From: Arsukibacterium sp. UBA3155
GTDB taxonomy: Bacteria > Pseudomonadota > Gammaproteobacteria > Enterobacterales > Alteromonadaceae
Direction: 5' to 3'
Assembly: GCA_002364615.1 (NCBI GenBank)
Contig: DEYP01000019.1
Span: 186,001 to 250,000, forward strand
Length of the DNA: 64,000 nt
The notes beneath the pieces are model-generated. The model worked only from the letters and a program-made list of their open reading frames with translations. It was not told the DNA's origin and searched no databases. A program made the position numbers and the translations under genes. Shown one piece after another: positions 44,104 to 54,529 of the stretch (positions within the stretch are counted from its first letter, which is position 1; each line of letters opens with the position of its first letter).

Positions 44104-45308
44104 TGACGAATTCCGGGACGCTGCAGCAGGCTTTTGCCGCATGCAGTGCGGTGCTTCAGCAAAACCGGCAGTACTGGCAGCTGGTACCTTTTGCCTGCCA
44201 GCAGTTACCCTGGGATAATCCGGCGTTAGCAGAAAAACTGCTGGCCCTGCCAGAGCGGGATTTAGCCTGTATTGATCAGGACCCGGCCTTGCAGCAACAG
44301 CATCTTGGCGAGCTGTTTTGCGACCTGTTTCAACTGAAATACCATTTAAACGCCCCTGAAAGCACCTTAATAGCGCACGAATTAAAACCGGTGCCCTTCT
44401 GGCTGACCAACGGCATTGGCGGGCGCAAAATGGCTCAAATTACCGCTTTTTCCAGCCAGATACCGCAAAGCGATTTGCCACTGCTCGAATGGTGCGCTGG
44501 CAAAGGCCATTTAGGCCGCCTGCTGGCCTGGCAGTTTCAGCGGCCGGTAACCAGTGTTGAGTGGCAACAGCAGCTTTGTGCCGATGGCAGCGCCCTGGCC
44601 AGTCAGTTTAATATCCCACAACGCTTTGTTCATGCCGATGTGCTTACGCCACAAGGCAGCGCGGTATTGGCACCACAGCAACAGGTAGTGGCACTGCATG
44701 CCTGTGGCCAATTACATATTGAACTACTACGCCAGGCTGTCAGCAAAGGTTGCCAGCAGTTGCATCTGGTGCCCTGTTGTTATCATTTAATTCCGGATGA
44801 GCAATATCAACCATTATCTGCTTTGGCGCAGCAAGCTGATTTGGCACTTAGCCATCACGATTTAAAACTGGCGGTGCAGGGCCAGGTAACGGCCGGTGTC
44901 CGGATTGAAAAGTTGCGCCATACCGAAGTAAAGTGGCGACTGGCTTATCAGGCACTGCGCGCCGCGCTGACCGGTGACAATAACTACCAGCCATTATCGT
45001 CGGTTGGTAAGCATTGGTTTAGCGGTGATTTCGCCGATTTTGCCCGTTGGGCCGCAGATCAACATCAACTTACCCTGCCAGCAGCGCCTGACTGGCAACA
45101 CTATTTAACAATGGGGGCTGAGCATGCTGCGCTGGTAACACGGATTGAGTTGGTGCGGCATCTGTTTCGCAGGCCGCTTGAGCGTTGGCTGGTGCTGGAT
45201 CGCGCGTTATACCTGCAGCAACACGGCTATCAGGTGCAGTTAAACGCGTTTTGTGATTATCAGGTAACCCCGCGCAACCTGCTACTACAGGCTGTGCGTC
45301 AGAACTAA
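44103..45308 (+). CDS. SAM-dependent methyltransferase-like protein
   Basis: 401 residues, GTG start overlapping the cnoX stop. The middle domain has a class I methyltransferase motif (LLEWCAGKGHLGRLLAW) and VVALHACGQLHIELLRQA followed by LVPCCYHL, as in the METTL25/RRNAD-type family with the CCYH signature. The target is unknown. Coupling to cnoX suggests joint expression rather than a shown joint function. Confidence 0.8.
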   Translation: MTNSGTLQQAFAACSAVLQQNRQYWQLVPFACQQLPWDNPALAEKLLALPERDLACIDQDPALQQQHLGELFCDLFQLKYHLNAPESTLIAHELKPVPFWLTNGIGGRKMAQITAFSSQIPQSDLPLLEWCAGKGHLGRLLAWQFQRPVTSVEWQQQLCADGSALASQFNIPQRFVHADVLTPQGSAVLAPQQQVVALHACGQLHIELLRQAVSKGCQQLHLVPCCYHLIPDEQYQPLSALAQQADLALSHHDLKLAVQGQVTAGVRIEKLRHTEVKWRLAYQALRAALTGDNNYQPLSSVGKHWFSGDFADFARWAADQHQLTLPAAPDWQHYLTMGAEHAALVTRIELVRHLFRRPLERWLVLDRALYLQQHGYQVQLNAFCDYQVTPRNLLLQAVRQN

Positions 45309-45341
45309 TGCCGGCTGCGTTCTCGCATAAAAGGCCGGCAC

Positions 45342-46274
45342 TTAGGATGACAGCAACACGCCAGCGGCACTACTTTGTTTTTCCTGCTGATAAAACGCCT
45401 GTATTTTCTTATCTTTGATCAGCCAGCGCTGATTTAACCAGAGCTGGAAGCGCTCCCGAAAAGCAGTATCATTAAAGTAGTCACCAATAACCTGCTCGTC
45501 TACTGCCAGCACGTCAGCCTGAATAACGATACGTTTTAGGCGACCCATTAACATATCCAGTGCTACATGTTGCTGATTATCCGGGTAAATTAACGTGACA
45601 TCTAAAATCGCATTAAACTGCTCGCCCATGCTGGCAAGGGTAAAAGCAATGCCACCGGCTTTTGGGGGCAATAAGTATTGAAACGGGCTGCGTTTAGCCA
45701 GACGTTTTTGCTCGGTACAACGACTGCCTTCGACAAAATTAATAATGGTAGTTGGCACGGTTAAAAACTTGGCACAGGATTTACGCGTCGTTTCAATATC
45801 TTTGCCTTTCAGGTGGGGCTGTTTTGCCAGCGTGGCTGCACTGTAGCGTTTCATATAGGGCATATCCAGCGCCCAGCAGCCAGTTCCTAAAAAAGGTATC
45901 CACTTTAACTGATCTTTTAAAAAGAATTTAGGCTCGGGAATAAGCTTATGGGCAAAACCGCTGACCACCGGAATATCCAGCCAACTTTTATGGTTGCTGA
46001 TCAGCAAATACCAACTTTCCCGATCCAGTGCCTGCTGGCCACTGATTTGCCAGTCAACATCATTGAATAGGTTAATAAGGCCGGTGTTTACCATGGTCCA
46101 GCCACGAAAGCAGCCACGGCCAGCCATCGCCAGCAATCGGTGCATAGCTTTAAATGGCAACAACAGTTTCAGGATACCCAGTGGAGTAACCACGATACCC
46201 CAGAACGCCAGGTTTAGCGCAAAACAGCTGAAACTGATCGGTAACAATAACCAACCCGGTAAAAAACTTAACAT
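45342..46274 (-). CDS. YihG-like acyltransferase, copy 2
   Basis: 310 residues. N-terminal membrane helices, then the acyltransferase box NHKSWLDIPV (NHx4D) and FVEGSRCT. This family (YihG in E. coli, a 1-acyl-sn-glycerol-3-phosphate acyltransferase) adds a second acyl chain to make phosphatidic acid. Its ATG shares a base with the stop of copy 1, so the pair is a coupled duplication. Confidence 0.88.
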   Translation of the reverse strand: MLSFLPGWLLLPISFSCFALNLAFWGIVVTPLGILKLLLPFKAMHRLLAMAGRGCFRGWTMVNTGLINLFNDVDWQISGQQALDRESWYLLISNHKSWLDIPVVSGFAHKLIPEPKFFLKDQLKWIPFLGTGCWALDMPYMKRYSAATLAKQPHLKGKDIETTRKSCAKFLTVPTTIINFVEGSRCTEQKRLAKRSPFQYLLPPKAGGIAFTLASMGEQFNAILDVTLIYPDNQQHVALDMLMGRLKRIVIQADVLAVDEQVIGDYFNDTAFRERFQLWLNQRWLIKDKKIQAFYQQEKQSSAAGVLLSS

Positions 46275-47167
46275 CAGCTAACTCCTTTTTCTGCCAATGC
46301 GGCCAACTCCCGATCTTTCTGTTGCCATAGCTGGTTTACCCATTGCTGAAAGTGCTCGCGGTAGTTAGGGTCGTTGTAGTCGCCAATCAAATCACTGCTG
46401 ATCGGTAGCACGTTAATGTTGACTGTTATATCACGAACCTTACCCGAAATATAATCCCAGAAACTGGGGATCCCTTGCGGGTAATAAATAGTGACATTGA
46501 GCATTTTGTGCAGCTGATTACCCATGGCACCGAGCACAAATGCCACACCACCGGCTTTGGGTTTTAACAAATGGCTAAAGGGTGATTGCTGCATGTCATG
46601 CTTAGCTTTGGTAAAGCGGGTGCCTTCTACAAAATTCATAACGGTCGTAGGTTTAAATTGAAATTTAAGACAGGCTTTGCGGGTAGTTTCGATGTCTTTA
46701 CCCTGCAACTGCGGATTTTTCTGCAAAAAGTGCTTGCTGTAACGTTTCATAAACGGAAAATCGAGCGCCCACCAACAAATGCCCAGCAGCGGCACATAAA
46801 TCAGTTCTTTTTTAAGAAAGAATTTTATAAAGGGAATTTTGCGGTTAAAAATATTCTGTAACACCAGAATATCAGCCCACGACTGATGGTTTGCCAGCAG
46901 CAGATACCAGTCTTTGCGGGACAATTGTTCCAGCCCCTGCACATTCCAGCGAATGCGGGTAAATAAACGGGTGGTAAAGTTGTTAACACTGATCCATGCC
47001 ACAGCACAGGCATCCAGCAGATAAGTCATCCAGCTTTGCCAGCGCGTAATAGGGGGCAATTTCAATATGGCCAGCAGCGTTACCGGTACAAACCAGAATA
47101 AGGTGTTAAAGAAATACAGTAATACCGATATCACGCCAACAACGGGCTTGGGTAGAAAAGAAAACAT
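46274..47167 (-). CDS. YihG-like acyltransferase, copy 1
   Basis: 297 residues with the same layout as its neighbour: VLLYFFNTLFWFVPVTLL membrane segment, NHQSWADILV and FVEGTRFT. The two copies share the GKDIETTRK-C-KF and LLKPKAGGVAFVL patterns but differ widely elsewhere, indicating an old duplication, perhaps with different acyl preference. Overlaps copy 2 by one base. Confidence 0.88.
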   Translation of the reverse strand: MFSFLPKPVVGVISVLLYFFNTLFWFVPVTLLAILKLPPITRWQSWMTYLLDACAVAWISVNNFTTRLFTRIRWNVQGLEQLSRKDWYLLLANHQSWADILVLQNIFNRKIPFIKFFLKKELIYVPLLGICWWALDFPFMKRYSKHFLQKNPQLQGKDIETTRKACLKFQFKPTTVMNFVEGTRFTKAKHDMQQSPFSHLLKPKAGGVAFVLGAMGNQLHKMLNVTIYYPQGIPSFWDYISGKVRDITVNINVLPISSDLIGDYNDPNYREHFQQWVNQLWQQKDRELAALAEKGVS

Positions 47168-47259
47168 AGCGCACCTGATTATTTATACCCGTCCTACCTG
47201 CATCTTCAAGTTGTTTGGGTAGCGTGCTGCCGTGGCTGGCAACATAAAATAAGCCTAAG

Positions 47260-47288
47260 ACAAACAGAGCAGCTCTGGGCTGCTCTGT
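47260..47288 (-). terminator. Probable speA terminator
   Basis: ACAGAGCAGC and GCTGCTCTGT make a 10-bp stem with a 5-base loop; GTTTGTCT follows on the minus strand. It lies 28 bp past the speA stop. Confidence 0.7.
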
Positions 47289-47315
47289 ACTTGTCCGATC
47301 AGTTGCTATTCTAAC

Positions 47316-49202
47316 TTAATCTTCGAAATAGGTATAACCATAAACACCGGATTTCAATTCATCCAGCAATGCCTCTTTCTGATCGTTACTCATGTCCAGC
47401 TTAGCCAATTGATTGCTATAGGAGGTCAGTAGTTTAGTGGCGTCAAACTGCACATAACGCAGCACGTCTGCAACCGTGTCGCCTTTTATAATATTGGTCA
47501 GTTTGTAACCGCCATCGTCCGTCAGTTCCACATGTACCGAGTCGGTGTCACCAAACAGGTTATGCAAATCACCAAGGATTTCCTGATAGGCGCCTACCAT
47601 AAACATGCCCAGTAAATACTGTTCATCTTCTTTATATACCGGCAGCGGCAGGCTGGACTCGATGCCATTGCCGTCGGCATAGCTTTTTAACTGGCCATCA
47701 GAGTCGCAGGTAATATCCTGAATAATCGCCCGGTGGTCCAGCGGTTCCAGCATGCGCTCCAGCGGCATGACCGGGAACAACTGATCAATACCCCAGGCAT
47801 CGGGCATCGACTGAAACAAAGAGAAATTAACGAATAATTTATCGGCCAGTTTTTCATTCAGTTCGTCATGAATAGCCCGATGCGAGCGCGCCGATAAGTC
47901 TAAGTTAGCCCGTACTTTATTAATGGTGGCAAAATAAATTTGTTCCAGCAATGACCAATCTTGCAGGGTCAGTAAACCGTGCACATACTGGGCGTGGGCA
48001 TCAGTAAAGTAATGAATAGCATCATGATAAGCCTCAATGGCCGAGCGCGGTGTCACATTCTGGTAGGCTTCCCATAACCCTAAAATAACCGTTGGCGCGT
48101 CGTCACTGGGCTCCGGCAAATTGACCAAGCCAGGTGCCCGTTCAATATCAATCGCATCGGTTACCAGCACCGCATGGTGCGCCGTCATTGCCCGGCCGGA
48201 CTCGGTAATAATGTTCGGGTGCGGCAGGTCGTACTCGTCACACACTTCTTTTAAACCGTTAACCACGTTGCGGGCATATTCCATCATGGTGTAGTTCATC
48301 GAACAGGCGGAGCGTGATTTCGAGCCTTCGTAATCTACGCCTAAGCCACCGCCGACATCAACGGTGGTAATGGGCACACCCAGGGTGCGCAGTTCGGCGT
48401 AATGCCGGGCGCATTCACGAATAGCATTATGAATATCGCGAATATTAGCAATTTGCGAACCGATATGAAAATGCACTAATTGTAATAAATCGAGCTTACC
48501 GGCAGCACGCAGCACCTCAATGGCCTGCAATACCTGAGTGGCGGTTAAACCAAACTTGCCTTTTTCACCACCGGTATTTTGCCATTTACCCTTACCCACT
48601 GAGTTTAAACGGATCCGGATGCCAATACGGGGTGCTGCACCTAAATTATCAATTTCGCGTAGCAGGGTTTTTAGCTCAGACAGTTTTTCTACCACCACAT
48701 AAACGGTGTGGCCCATCATCTGGCCAATGGTCGCCAGCCTTAAAAACTCGCTGTCTTTATAGCCGTTGCAGACAATCTGCAGCGGTTTTTCGGTCACGCC
48801 TAAAATGGCCATCAGCTCGGGCTTACTGCCTGCTTCCAGGCCTACTTTGCCACTTTCGTGGCTGATTAAGCGTTTAACCACAGAAAACTGCTGGTTCACT
48901 TTAATCGGATAAACAGCGGTGTACTGGCCCTTATATTCTTTCTCGGCTTTGGCATTCTTAAATGAGGTAATCAGGGTATCAACCCGGTGCTGCAATATAT
49001 CGGTAAAGCGCACCAGCACCGGCAGAGTAAGGCCTTCTTCTTTAAAGCGGTTAGTCAGCTCCGGAAAGCTGATCCCTGCTTTGCTGTGATCCTGATCCGG
49101 ATAGGCAATTAAATTACCTTTCTGATCAACATCAAAATAGCCTTCACTCCATACGGCAACGTTATAAATTGAACGTGCTTTTTCAATACCCCAATCAGCC
49201 AT
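47316..49202 (-). CDS. speA: Biosynthetic arginine decarboxylase
   Basis: 628 residues. It decarboxylates arginine to agmatine for putrescine synthesis. PLP lysine in YPIKVNQQ; VHFHIGSQIANIRDIHNAI; VDVGGGLGVDYEGS; C-terminal substrate motif GLWEAYQNVTPRSAIEAYHD. No agmatinase (speB) or agmatine deiminase follows, so the next step must be encoded elsewhere. Divergent from speE. Confidence 0.97.
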   Translation of the reverse strand: MADWGIEKARSIYNVAVWSEGYFDVDQKGNLIAYPDQDHSKAGISFPELTNRFKEEGLTLPVLVRFTDILQHRVDTLITSFKNAKAEKEYKGQYTAVYPIKVNQQFSVVKRLISHESGKVGLEAGSKPELMAILGVTEKPLQIVCNGYKDSEFLRLATIGQMMGHTVYVVVEKLSELKTLLREIDNLGAAPRIGIRIRLNSVGKGKWQNTGGEKGKFGLTATQVLQAIEVLRAAGKLDLLQLVHFHIGSQIANIRDIHNAIRECARHYAELRTLGVPITTVDVGGGLGVDYEGSKSRSACSMNYTMMEYARNVVNGLKEVCDEYDLPHPNIITESGRAMTAHHAVLVTDAIDIERAPGLVNLPEPSDDAPTVILGLWEAYQNVTPRSAIEAYHDAIHYFTDAHAQYVHGLLTLQDWSLLEQIYFATINKVRANLDLSARSHRAIHDELNEKLADKLFVNFSLFQSMPDAWGIDQLFPVMPLERMLEPLDHRAIIQDITCDSDGQLKSYADGNGIESSLPLPVYKEDEQYLLGMFMVGAYQEILGDLHNLFGDTDSVHVELTDDGGYKLTNIIKGDTVADVLRYVQFDATKLLTSYSNQLAKLDMSNDQKEALLDELKSGVYGYTYFED

Positions 49203-49337
49203 TACGATTCCTTAAATATTTCTCTGTCAGATAGTGTAAAGCCTATGCCGTTGCACTGCAGCAAAAAACGATAAAAATTTGTTTGTTGCCGCCCATACAG
49301 GCAAAATATGCGGCCTATACGTACAAGGGGAAAAAAG

Positions 49338-50201
49338 ATGTCAGTATTTGATGACAAAAAGTGGTTAACTGAAGTATTTGCCGACAGTGGTAGCGTATTT
49401 GGCCTGGCCATTACCAAAAAACTGGATGAAGTACAGTCGCCATTTCAGAAAATTGCGATGTATGAAACCAGCCATTTCGGTAATTTGATGGTTATTGATG
49501 ACGTGATCATGCTCAGTAGCCGTGATAACTTTTTGTATCACGAAATGCTCAGTCATCCTGTGTTATTTACCCACCCCAACCCGAAGAATGTAGTGATTAT
49601 CGGCGGTGGCGATTGTGGCACCTTGCGCGAAGTACTAAAACACCCGGGGGTAGAGACGGTTACGCAAATTGATATCGATGAGCAAGTGACCCGGATGGCC
49701 GAAAAGTATTTCCCGGAGTTATGCGCATCAAATAATGACCCCCGTGCCATTTTGCAGTTTGCTGATGGTATTCAGTTTATGCGTGATGCAGCAGCAGAAT
49801 CGGTAGATGTAATTATTGTTGACTCGACCGACCCGATTGGTCCGGGCGAAGGGTTATTTAACCGGGCCTTTTACGCCAGTTGTCTGCAAGCCCTGCGCCC
49901 AGGCGGTATTTTGGTGCAGCAAAGTGAATCGCCATTAATCCATATGCCGTTGCTATCAGCAATGCGTCAGGCGATGAGCGATGCCGGTTTTGCCGCGCTG
50001 CAAACTCTCAATTTCCCACAGATGGTATATCCTTCCGGTTGGTGGACCTGCACCCTGGCGCGTAAAGGCGCGGCATTCAATGGTTTTCGAGAGGCGGATG
50101 CACAGCAGGCAGCGTTTACGACAGAATATTATAATGTTGATATTCACAAAGCAGCCAGTGCCCTGCCAAACTTTATGAGAAAAGCCTTGCAAGCCAGCTA
50201 A
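49338..50201 (+). CDS. speE: Spermidine synthase
   Basis: 287 residues from the ATG at 49338 (AAGGGG upstream). It transfers aminopropyl from decarboxylated SAM to putrescine. Motifs: VMLSSRDNFLYHEMLSHP, VVIIGGGDCGTLREVLKH and VDVIIVDSTDPIGPGEGLF (active Asp). Divergent from speA across 135 bp, a natural polyamine pair; speD is not in the window. Confidence 0.97.
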   Translation: MSVFDDKKWLTEVFADSGSVFGLAITKKLDEVQSPFQKIAMYETSHFGNLMVIDDVIMLSSRDNFLYHEMLSHPVLFTHPNPKNVVIIGGGDCGTLREVLKHPGVETVTQIDIDEQVTRMAEKYFPELCASNNDPRAILQFADGIQFMRDAAAESVDVIIVDSTDPIGPGEGLFNRAFYASCLQALRPGGILVQQSESPLIHMPLLSAMRQAMSDAGFAALQTLNFPQMVYPSGWWTCTLARKGAAFNGFREADAQQAAFTTEYYNVDIHKAASALPNFMRKALQAS

Positions 50202-50325
50202 CGCCGTTTATGTAACCGCCCGGGCAGGTTCAGGCCAGCGGCTAGCCTGAAATAAATTTCAAAGAAAGCTTGCTAAATTGGCAAGCATTTTGTACATTTA
50301 TTGCTCATAAAAAGGGTGAAGTAAT

Positions 50326-50775
50326 ATGAGATACTTGTCGTTATTGTTTTTAGGGGCGTTTTCAGCGCAGGCGACGGTGTATAAATGTGAAACGAATGGC
50401 GTGGTTGAATTTAGCCAGTTTCCATGTGCCAAGGATGCTGAAGCAGTAGATATGCGGCCGGTTGGTACGGCCTTGTCAGGTACACCCGGTGAGTTTAAGC
50501 AGCAGGTTGATGCTGTGAAGCGTAAAAGCCGGTTTGTCGAGTTTCAGATAGCGAAGCTTGAGCAAGAAAAAACACTTTTACTGGAAGAACTTAAAGCCGA
50601 GCAATACAAGTTAAGGCGCAGTTTCCCGCGGGCAGAAGAAGTGGCGGCAATCGCTCAGAAAATCGAGCGCACCGAACAACGCTTTGCCGAGCGGATCAGT
50701 ACAGAGCGTGCTACCTTAAGAGGTTTGCAAGCGCAGGCAGTGTCGCTTGAACGGCAATACGCCCAAAATCAGTAA
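50326..50775 (+). CDS. DUF4124 protein with coiled coil
   Basis: 149 residues: signal peptide (LLFLGAFSAQA), DUF4124 start TVYKCETNGVVEFSQFPCAKDA with its cysteine pair, then a long coiled coil (about 75-147, IAKLEQEKTLLLEELKAEQYKL). Envelope protein of unknown role. Ends in a good terminator. Confidence 0.8.
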   Translation: MRYLSLLFLGAFSAQATVYKCETNGVVEFSQFPCAKDAEAVDMRPVGTALSGTPGEFKQQVDAVKRKSRFVEFQIAKLEQEKTLLLEELKAEQYKLRRSFPRAEEVAAIAQKIERTEQRFAERISTERATLRGLQAQAVSLERQYAQNQ

Positions 50776-50799
50776 GTAAAGCAGAACCTCAATTATTAT

Positions 50800-50824
50800 A
50801 AGCCCGCTAACCAGCGGGCTTTTG
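50800..50824 (+). terminator. Rho-independent terminator
   Basis: AAGCCCGCT-AACC-AGCGGGCTT, 9-bp stem followed by TT. Confidence 0.8.
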
Positions 50825-50997
50825 CGTTTAATCTCTTTTTTTTAAGACCATTCATCCAGCAATAAACTCCAGTTAGAAATTCGCTTGAAAATATCATTTG
50901 TAATAATTTGTAATGGCAATGTGAATATTGGCAATTGTATGCTACACATTTGTGGCTGTCTGAGCGGCAGTACCAACACAAATAATAAAGGAAGCAT

Positions 50998-53583
50998 ATG
51001 AATACGTTATTTAAATATTCACTTTGTGCGCTGGCAGTAAGTTCCACCGGTTTTAGCGCCGCCAGTTTCGGCCAACAGGGCACTGCGCAAACAGTAGCGC
51101 CTCTGGTTGAGAGAATTGAAGTTACCGGCTCACGGATTAAACGCAATGACTTGGAAGGCGCAGCACCAATAGACGTTATCAGCCGTGACGAAATTGCTAA
51201 ATCGGGCTTTTCAAACTTACAGCAACTGTTAGAAAGAACGCCGGTTGCTGGTACAGGTACTTTTTCTACTCGCGGCAATAACCAGGATTCCACCGCAAAT
51301 GGTGGCGCGGCGATCAGTTTAAGGGGGTTCGGCTCCGACGCCACCCTGGTGCTGATCAATGGCCGGCGGGTTGCGGTCAGTGCTTTTGCTGAAAATATTG
51401 CCAACTCTTTTGTCGATATTAATTCTATTCCCGTTGCTGCAATAGAGCGGGTTGAAATATTAAAAGATGGTGCATCGGCAGTTTATGGATCCGATGCGGT
51501 TGCCGGCGTGGTCAATATTATTTTACGTAAAGACTTTGACGGTGCAGAACTTAGTGTCAGCCATGGTGGCACCACCGGGCCTTCGTATGATGAAACCTCA
51601 GCAAGCCTGGTATGGGGCACCGAGTCAGATGATGCCAATGCCACATTAATTCTGGATTATTTTAAAAATACCGTTATTACCGGTGCCGAGATGGGCCGTT
51701 TTGGCACGGCTAACCAGGCGCCTTACGGCGGCAATGATTTCCGTTCATCACGTGGTTTTCCGGGTAATTTTATTGTAAATGGTGAAACCCGTATCGATCC
51801 GGATTGCCCGACAGAGAGAGCATTCGGTCAAACGTGTGTGTTCGATTATGGTCCTTTTGGTATGGTAGTTCCTGCGGCAGAGCGGGTGGGAGCAATTTTC
51901 CAGGGAAGTCAGCGTCTTAGCTCTGATTTGGAAGGCTATGTTGAATTAGCGGTACAGCACAACCGTTCACAGGCAGCGGGTGCGGCAACGCCACTGGATG
52001 GCGATGCCGGATTAACGGTTCCTGCTTCTCATCCAGATAACCCATTTGACGAAGATATCGCGATTAACCGTTTTCGGACGGTAGATGCCGGACCACGGAC
52101 CTGGGATATCGAATCTGATTCATTGCGCCTGGTGGTGGGTTTGCGCGGCCAGCTAAATAACTGGGATTGGGATATCGCTGCCCAGAAAGGACGAAGCGAG
52201 TCAATGCAAACCGGCAGCAAGCAACAGGGCTGGGTACGCACTGATTTTCTGCAAGAGCAGATTAACCTGGGTAACTATAATCCATTTGGCGGCACTATAA
52301 ATTCGCCAGAAGTAATCGATGCGATTACTACATCGTTAGTGCGCCGTGGTGAGTCACATATTACGGCATACGATGCCAGTATCAGTGGTGAAGCCTTTGC
52401 CCTCGGAGATCAGATGGTCTCCATGGCGGCGGGGCTGGAGTATCGTGAAGAAGATGCTTTTGATCAGCCGGATGACCAATTCCAGCGTGGTTTAATCTTT
52501 GGCACTGAGTCTGTTTCGGCTCAGGCACAGCGCGATCAGTATGCGGCGTATATTGAGTTACTGGTACCGGTATCAGATGAGCTTGAATTTACGGTAGCTG
52601 GCCGTTATGACCACTACAGCGACTTTGGTTCTACCACTAATCCGCAATTAAGTATGAAGTGGCGCCCGCTGGACAACTTTACCCTGCGGGCCTCATTTGG
52701 ACAGGGCTTCCGGGCACCTTCACTGGCGCAAATTGGTCTGGGGCCGTCACAGGAATCGGTATTTTTTACTGACACCTTTCGTTGCCCCACTATTGACCCC
52801 AGCAATCCAGCTTGTGCAGCAACCGACTACACCATCGTCTTTGTTGGTGCTGAAGGCTTGCAGCCAGAAGAATCTGAAACATTTAATCTTGGCTTTGTCT
52901 GGCAGATAAATGATGAATTTGATGTCACCGCGGATGTCTGGAGTATTACGCAGGATAATAAAATCGATAAAAACGATTTTGAAAATGTGTACAACGCCGA
53001 ATGTAATAATCAGAGCAGCACTATTTGTGTTCGCTTAGATCCTTTGCCAGGGCAAACTCTGGGTGAATTATCCCGCTTATTTAACAGCTATGTCAATGTC
53101 AGCTCACAGGAGGCTACAGGCTTAGATCTGTCTACTTCTTACCGTTTAGCGTTACAGGATATGGGACAAGTTCGCTTTAATCTGGATTGGTCGTATATCA
53201 ATAAGTTCGAGAAAAACGGTATCGACTATGCCGGCGAGTATAACTATCCGCAACACCGCTGGTTGGCAGCGGCTGACTGGAGCCACGGTGACTGGGGCGT
53301 GGTTACCAGCCTGAGTTACATTGGTGAGTTTGAAGATTATGCGGCGCCAAGTGAAGTTGAAAGCACGTCAACCCGTTCAATTAGTGCGCAAATGCTATTG
53401 GATGTGCAGCTTCGTTATAATCTGAACGACAAAACGCAACTGGTGCTGGGGATGAATAACGCACTGGATGAAGATCCGCCATTTGCGATAGGTGATGGTG
53501 ATGCCGACCTGTACGGTTATGCCTCGCGGGTTCACAATCCCCGTGGCCAATTTGTGTACGGCAAAGTCAGTTACCGGTTTTAA
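50998..53583 (+). CDS. TonB-dependent outer-membrane receptor
   Basis: 861 residues. Signal peptide to about 25, a TonB box-like segment VERIEVTGSRIKR, plug domain (PIDVISRDEIAKSGFSNLQQ; GASAVYGSDAVAGVVNIIL) and a 22-strand barrel ending in Phe (VYGKVSYRF). The NPRGQFVYGKVSYRF end is typical of the large receptors of Alteromonadales and Xanthomonadales that take up peptides, glycans or metal complexes. No substrate genes are adjacent, so the ligand is open. No Fur-like box is evident upstream. Confidence 0.92.
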   Translation: MNTLFKYSLCALAVSSTGFSAASFGQQGTAQTVAPLVERIEVTGSRIKRNDLEGAAPIDVISRDEIAKSGFSNLQQLLERTPVAGTGTFSTRGNNQDSTANGGAAISLRGFGSDATLVLINGRRVAVSAFAENIANSFVDINSIPVAAIERVEILKDGASAVYGSDAVAGVVNIILRKDFDGAELSVSHGGTTGPSYDETSASLVWGTESDDANATLILDYFKNTVITGAEMGRFGTANQAPYGGNDFRSSRGFPGNFIVNGETRIDPDCPTERAFGQTCVFDYGPFGMVVPAAERVGAIFQGSQRLSSDLEGYVELAVQHNRSQAAGAATPLDGDAGLTVPASHPDNPFDEDIAINRFRTVDAGPRTWDIESDSLRLVVGLRGQLNNWDWDIAAQKGRSESMQTGSKQQGWVRTDFLQEQINLGNYNPFGGTINSPEVIDAITTSLVRRGESHITAYDASISGEAFALGDQMVSMAAGLEYREEDAFDQPDDQFQRGLIFGTESVSAQAQRDQYAAYIELLVPVSDELEFTVAGRYDHYSDFGSTTNPQLSMKWRPLDNFTLRASFGQGFRAPSLAQIGLGPSQESVFFTDTFRCPTIDPSNPACAATDYTIVFVGAEGLQPEESETFNLGFVWQINDEFDVTADVWSITQDNKIDKNDFENVYNAECNNQSSTICVRLDPLPGQTLGELSRLFNSYVNVSSQEATGLDLSTSYRLALQDMGQVRFNLDWSYINKFEKNGIDYAGEYNYPQHRWLAAADWSHGDWGVVTSLSYIGEFEDYAAPSEVESTSTRSISAQMLLDVQLRYNLNDKTQLVLGMNNALDEDPPFAIGDGDADLYGYASRVHNPRGQFVYGKVSYRF

Positions 53584-53597
53584 TCGAGGTGACCAAT

Positions 53598-53627
53598 AAA
53601 AAACAGCGCCTGATGGCGCTGTTTTTT
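53598..53627. terminator. Bidirectional terminator
   Basis: A 13-bp perfect stem, AAAAAACAGCGCC-TGAT-GGCGCTGTTTTTT. It ends the TonB receptor gene and, on the minus strand, the OmpA-like gene. Confidence 0.92.
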
Positions 53628-53671
53628 ATTAAGTCGTATTCAATGCTGTGCTCGAACCGAGCCTTTGCCGT

Positions 53672-54304
53672 TTATTCAACGATAGGTTCGATATGGATCT
53701 CTACCCGACGGTTTTGTGTGCGATTCGCATCCGATGTGTTCGGCACGGCCGGATAGTTCGGGCCATAACCCTGAGTTTCCAACCTGACTGACTGCACATT
53801 CTGCGCCATTAAATAATTCTTAACGGCATCAGCACGGGCCATCGATAAATTCATATTGTACTGATACGGGCCGGTATCATCAGTATGGCCGGCAATCACC
53901 AACATGGTTTTTTCGTAATCACGCAGTACTTTTGCAATATCATTAAACACCGGATACAAATTCGATTTGATATCTGAGCGGTTAATATCAAAAGTAAGCT
54001 GAGCTGGAATGTCTAACTTTAAAATGTCGCCATCGCGGATAACTTTTACCCCTGAGCCGCTAAGCTCTTCCCGCATGGCTTTTTCTTGTTTATCCATATA
54101 ACTACCAACGGCGGCACCTGCCAGGGCACCTACGGCAGCACCAATGACCAGGCGTTTATCTTTATGGTTGCCGGTAGCTTTGCCCGCAATAGCACCCGCA
54201 ACAGCGCCAATAGCGGCGCCTTTGGTAGCATTAGACTGATTAGCGCAGCCGGCTAATGTCAGGCTGGCAACCAGGGTTGTAACGGCAAAAGACGTAAATT
54301 TCAT
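53672..54304 (-). CDS. OmpA-family lipoprotein (YiaD-like)
   Basis: 210 residues. Lipobox LAGCAN; a glycine-zipper region (GAAIGAVAGAIAGKATG and GAAVGALAGAAVGSYM); C-terminal OmpA peptidoglycan-binding domain with LTFDINRSDIK, GHTDDTG and RTQNRRVEIHIEP. Links the outer membrane to peptidoglycan. Confidence 0.93.
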   Translation of the reverse strand: MKFTSFAVTTLVASLTLAGCANQSNATKGAAIGAVAGAIAGKATGNHKDKRLVIGAAVGALAGAAVGSYMDKQEKAMREELSGSGVKVIRDGDILKLDIPAQLTFDINRSDIKSNLYPVFNDIAKVLRDYEKTMLVIAGHTDDTGPYQYNMNLSMARADAVKNYLMAQNVQSVRLETQGYGPNYPAVPNTSDANRTQNRRVEIHIEPIVE

Positions 54305-54529
54305 ATTGGGCTCCTTAGATTAATGAATTGAGCTTAACACTGTTCTCTGAATTGCTGCTGAACTTAATTATTCACTTAAATGTATTGGCCTGATTACTAA
54401 TTGATTCAAGACCCGATGTAGATTTTATGTAAATGGAATTCCCTTTCGCCTGGTTTTTGGGTATGGTAGCTAAGTTTTTTGGCTAGCAAGAATGGCTGCC
54501 AGGGTAATAAACAGTCAGGATAAACTGTG

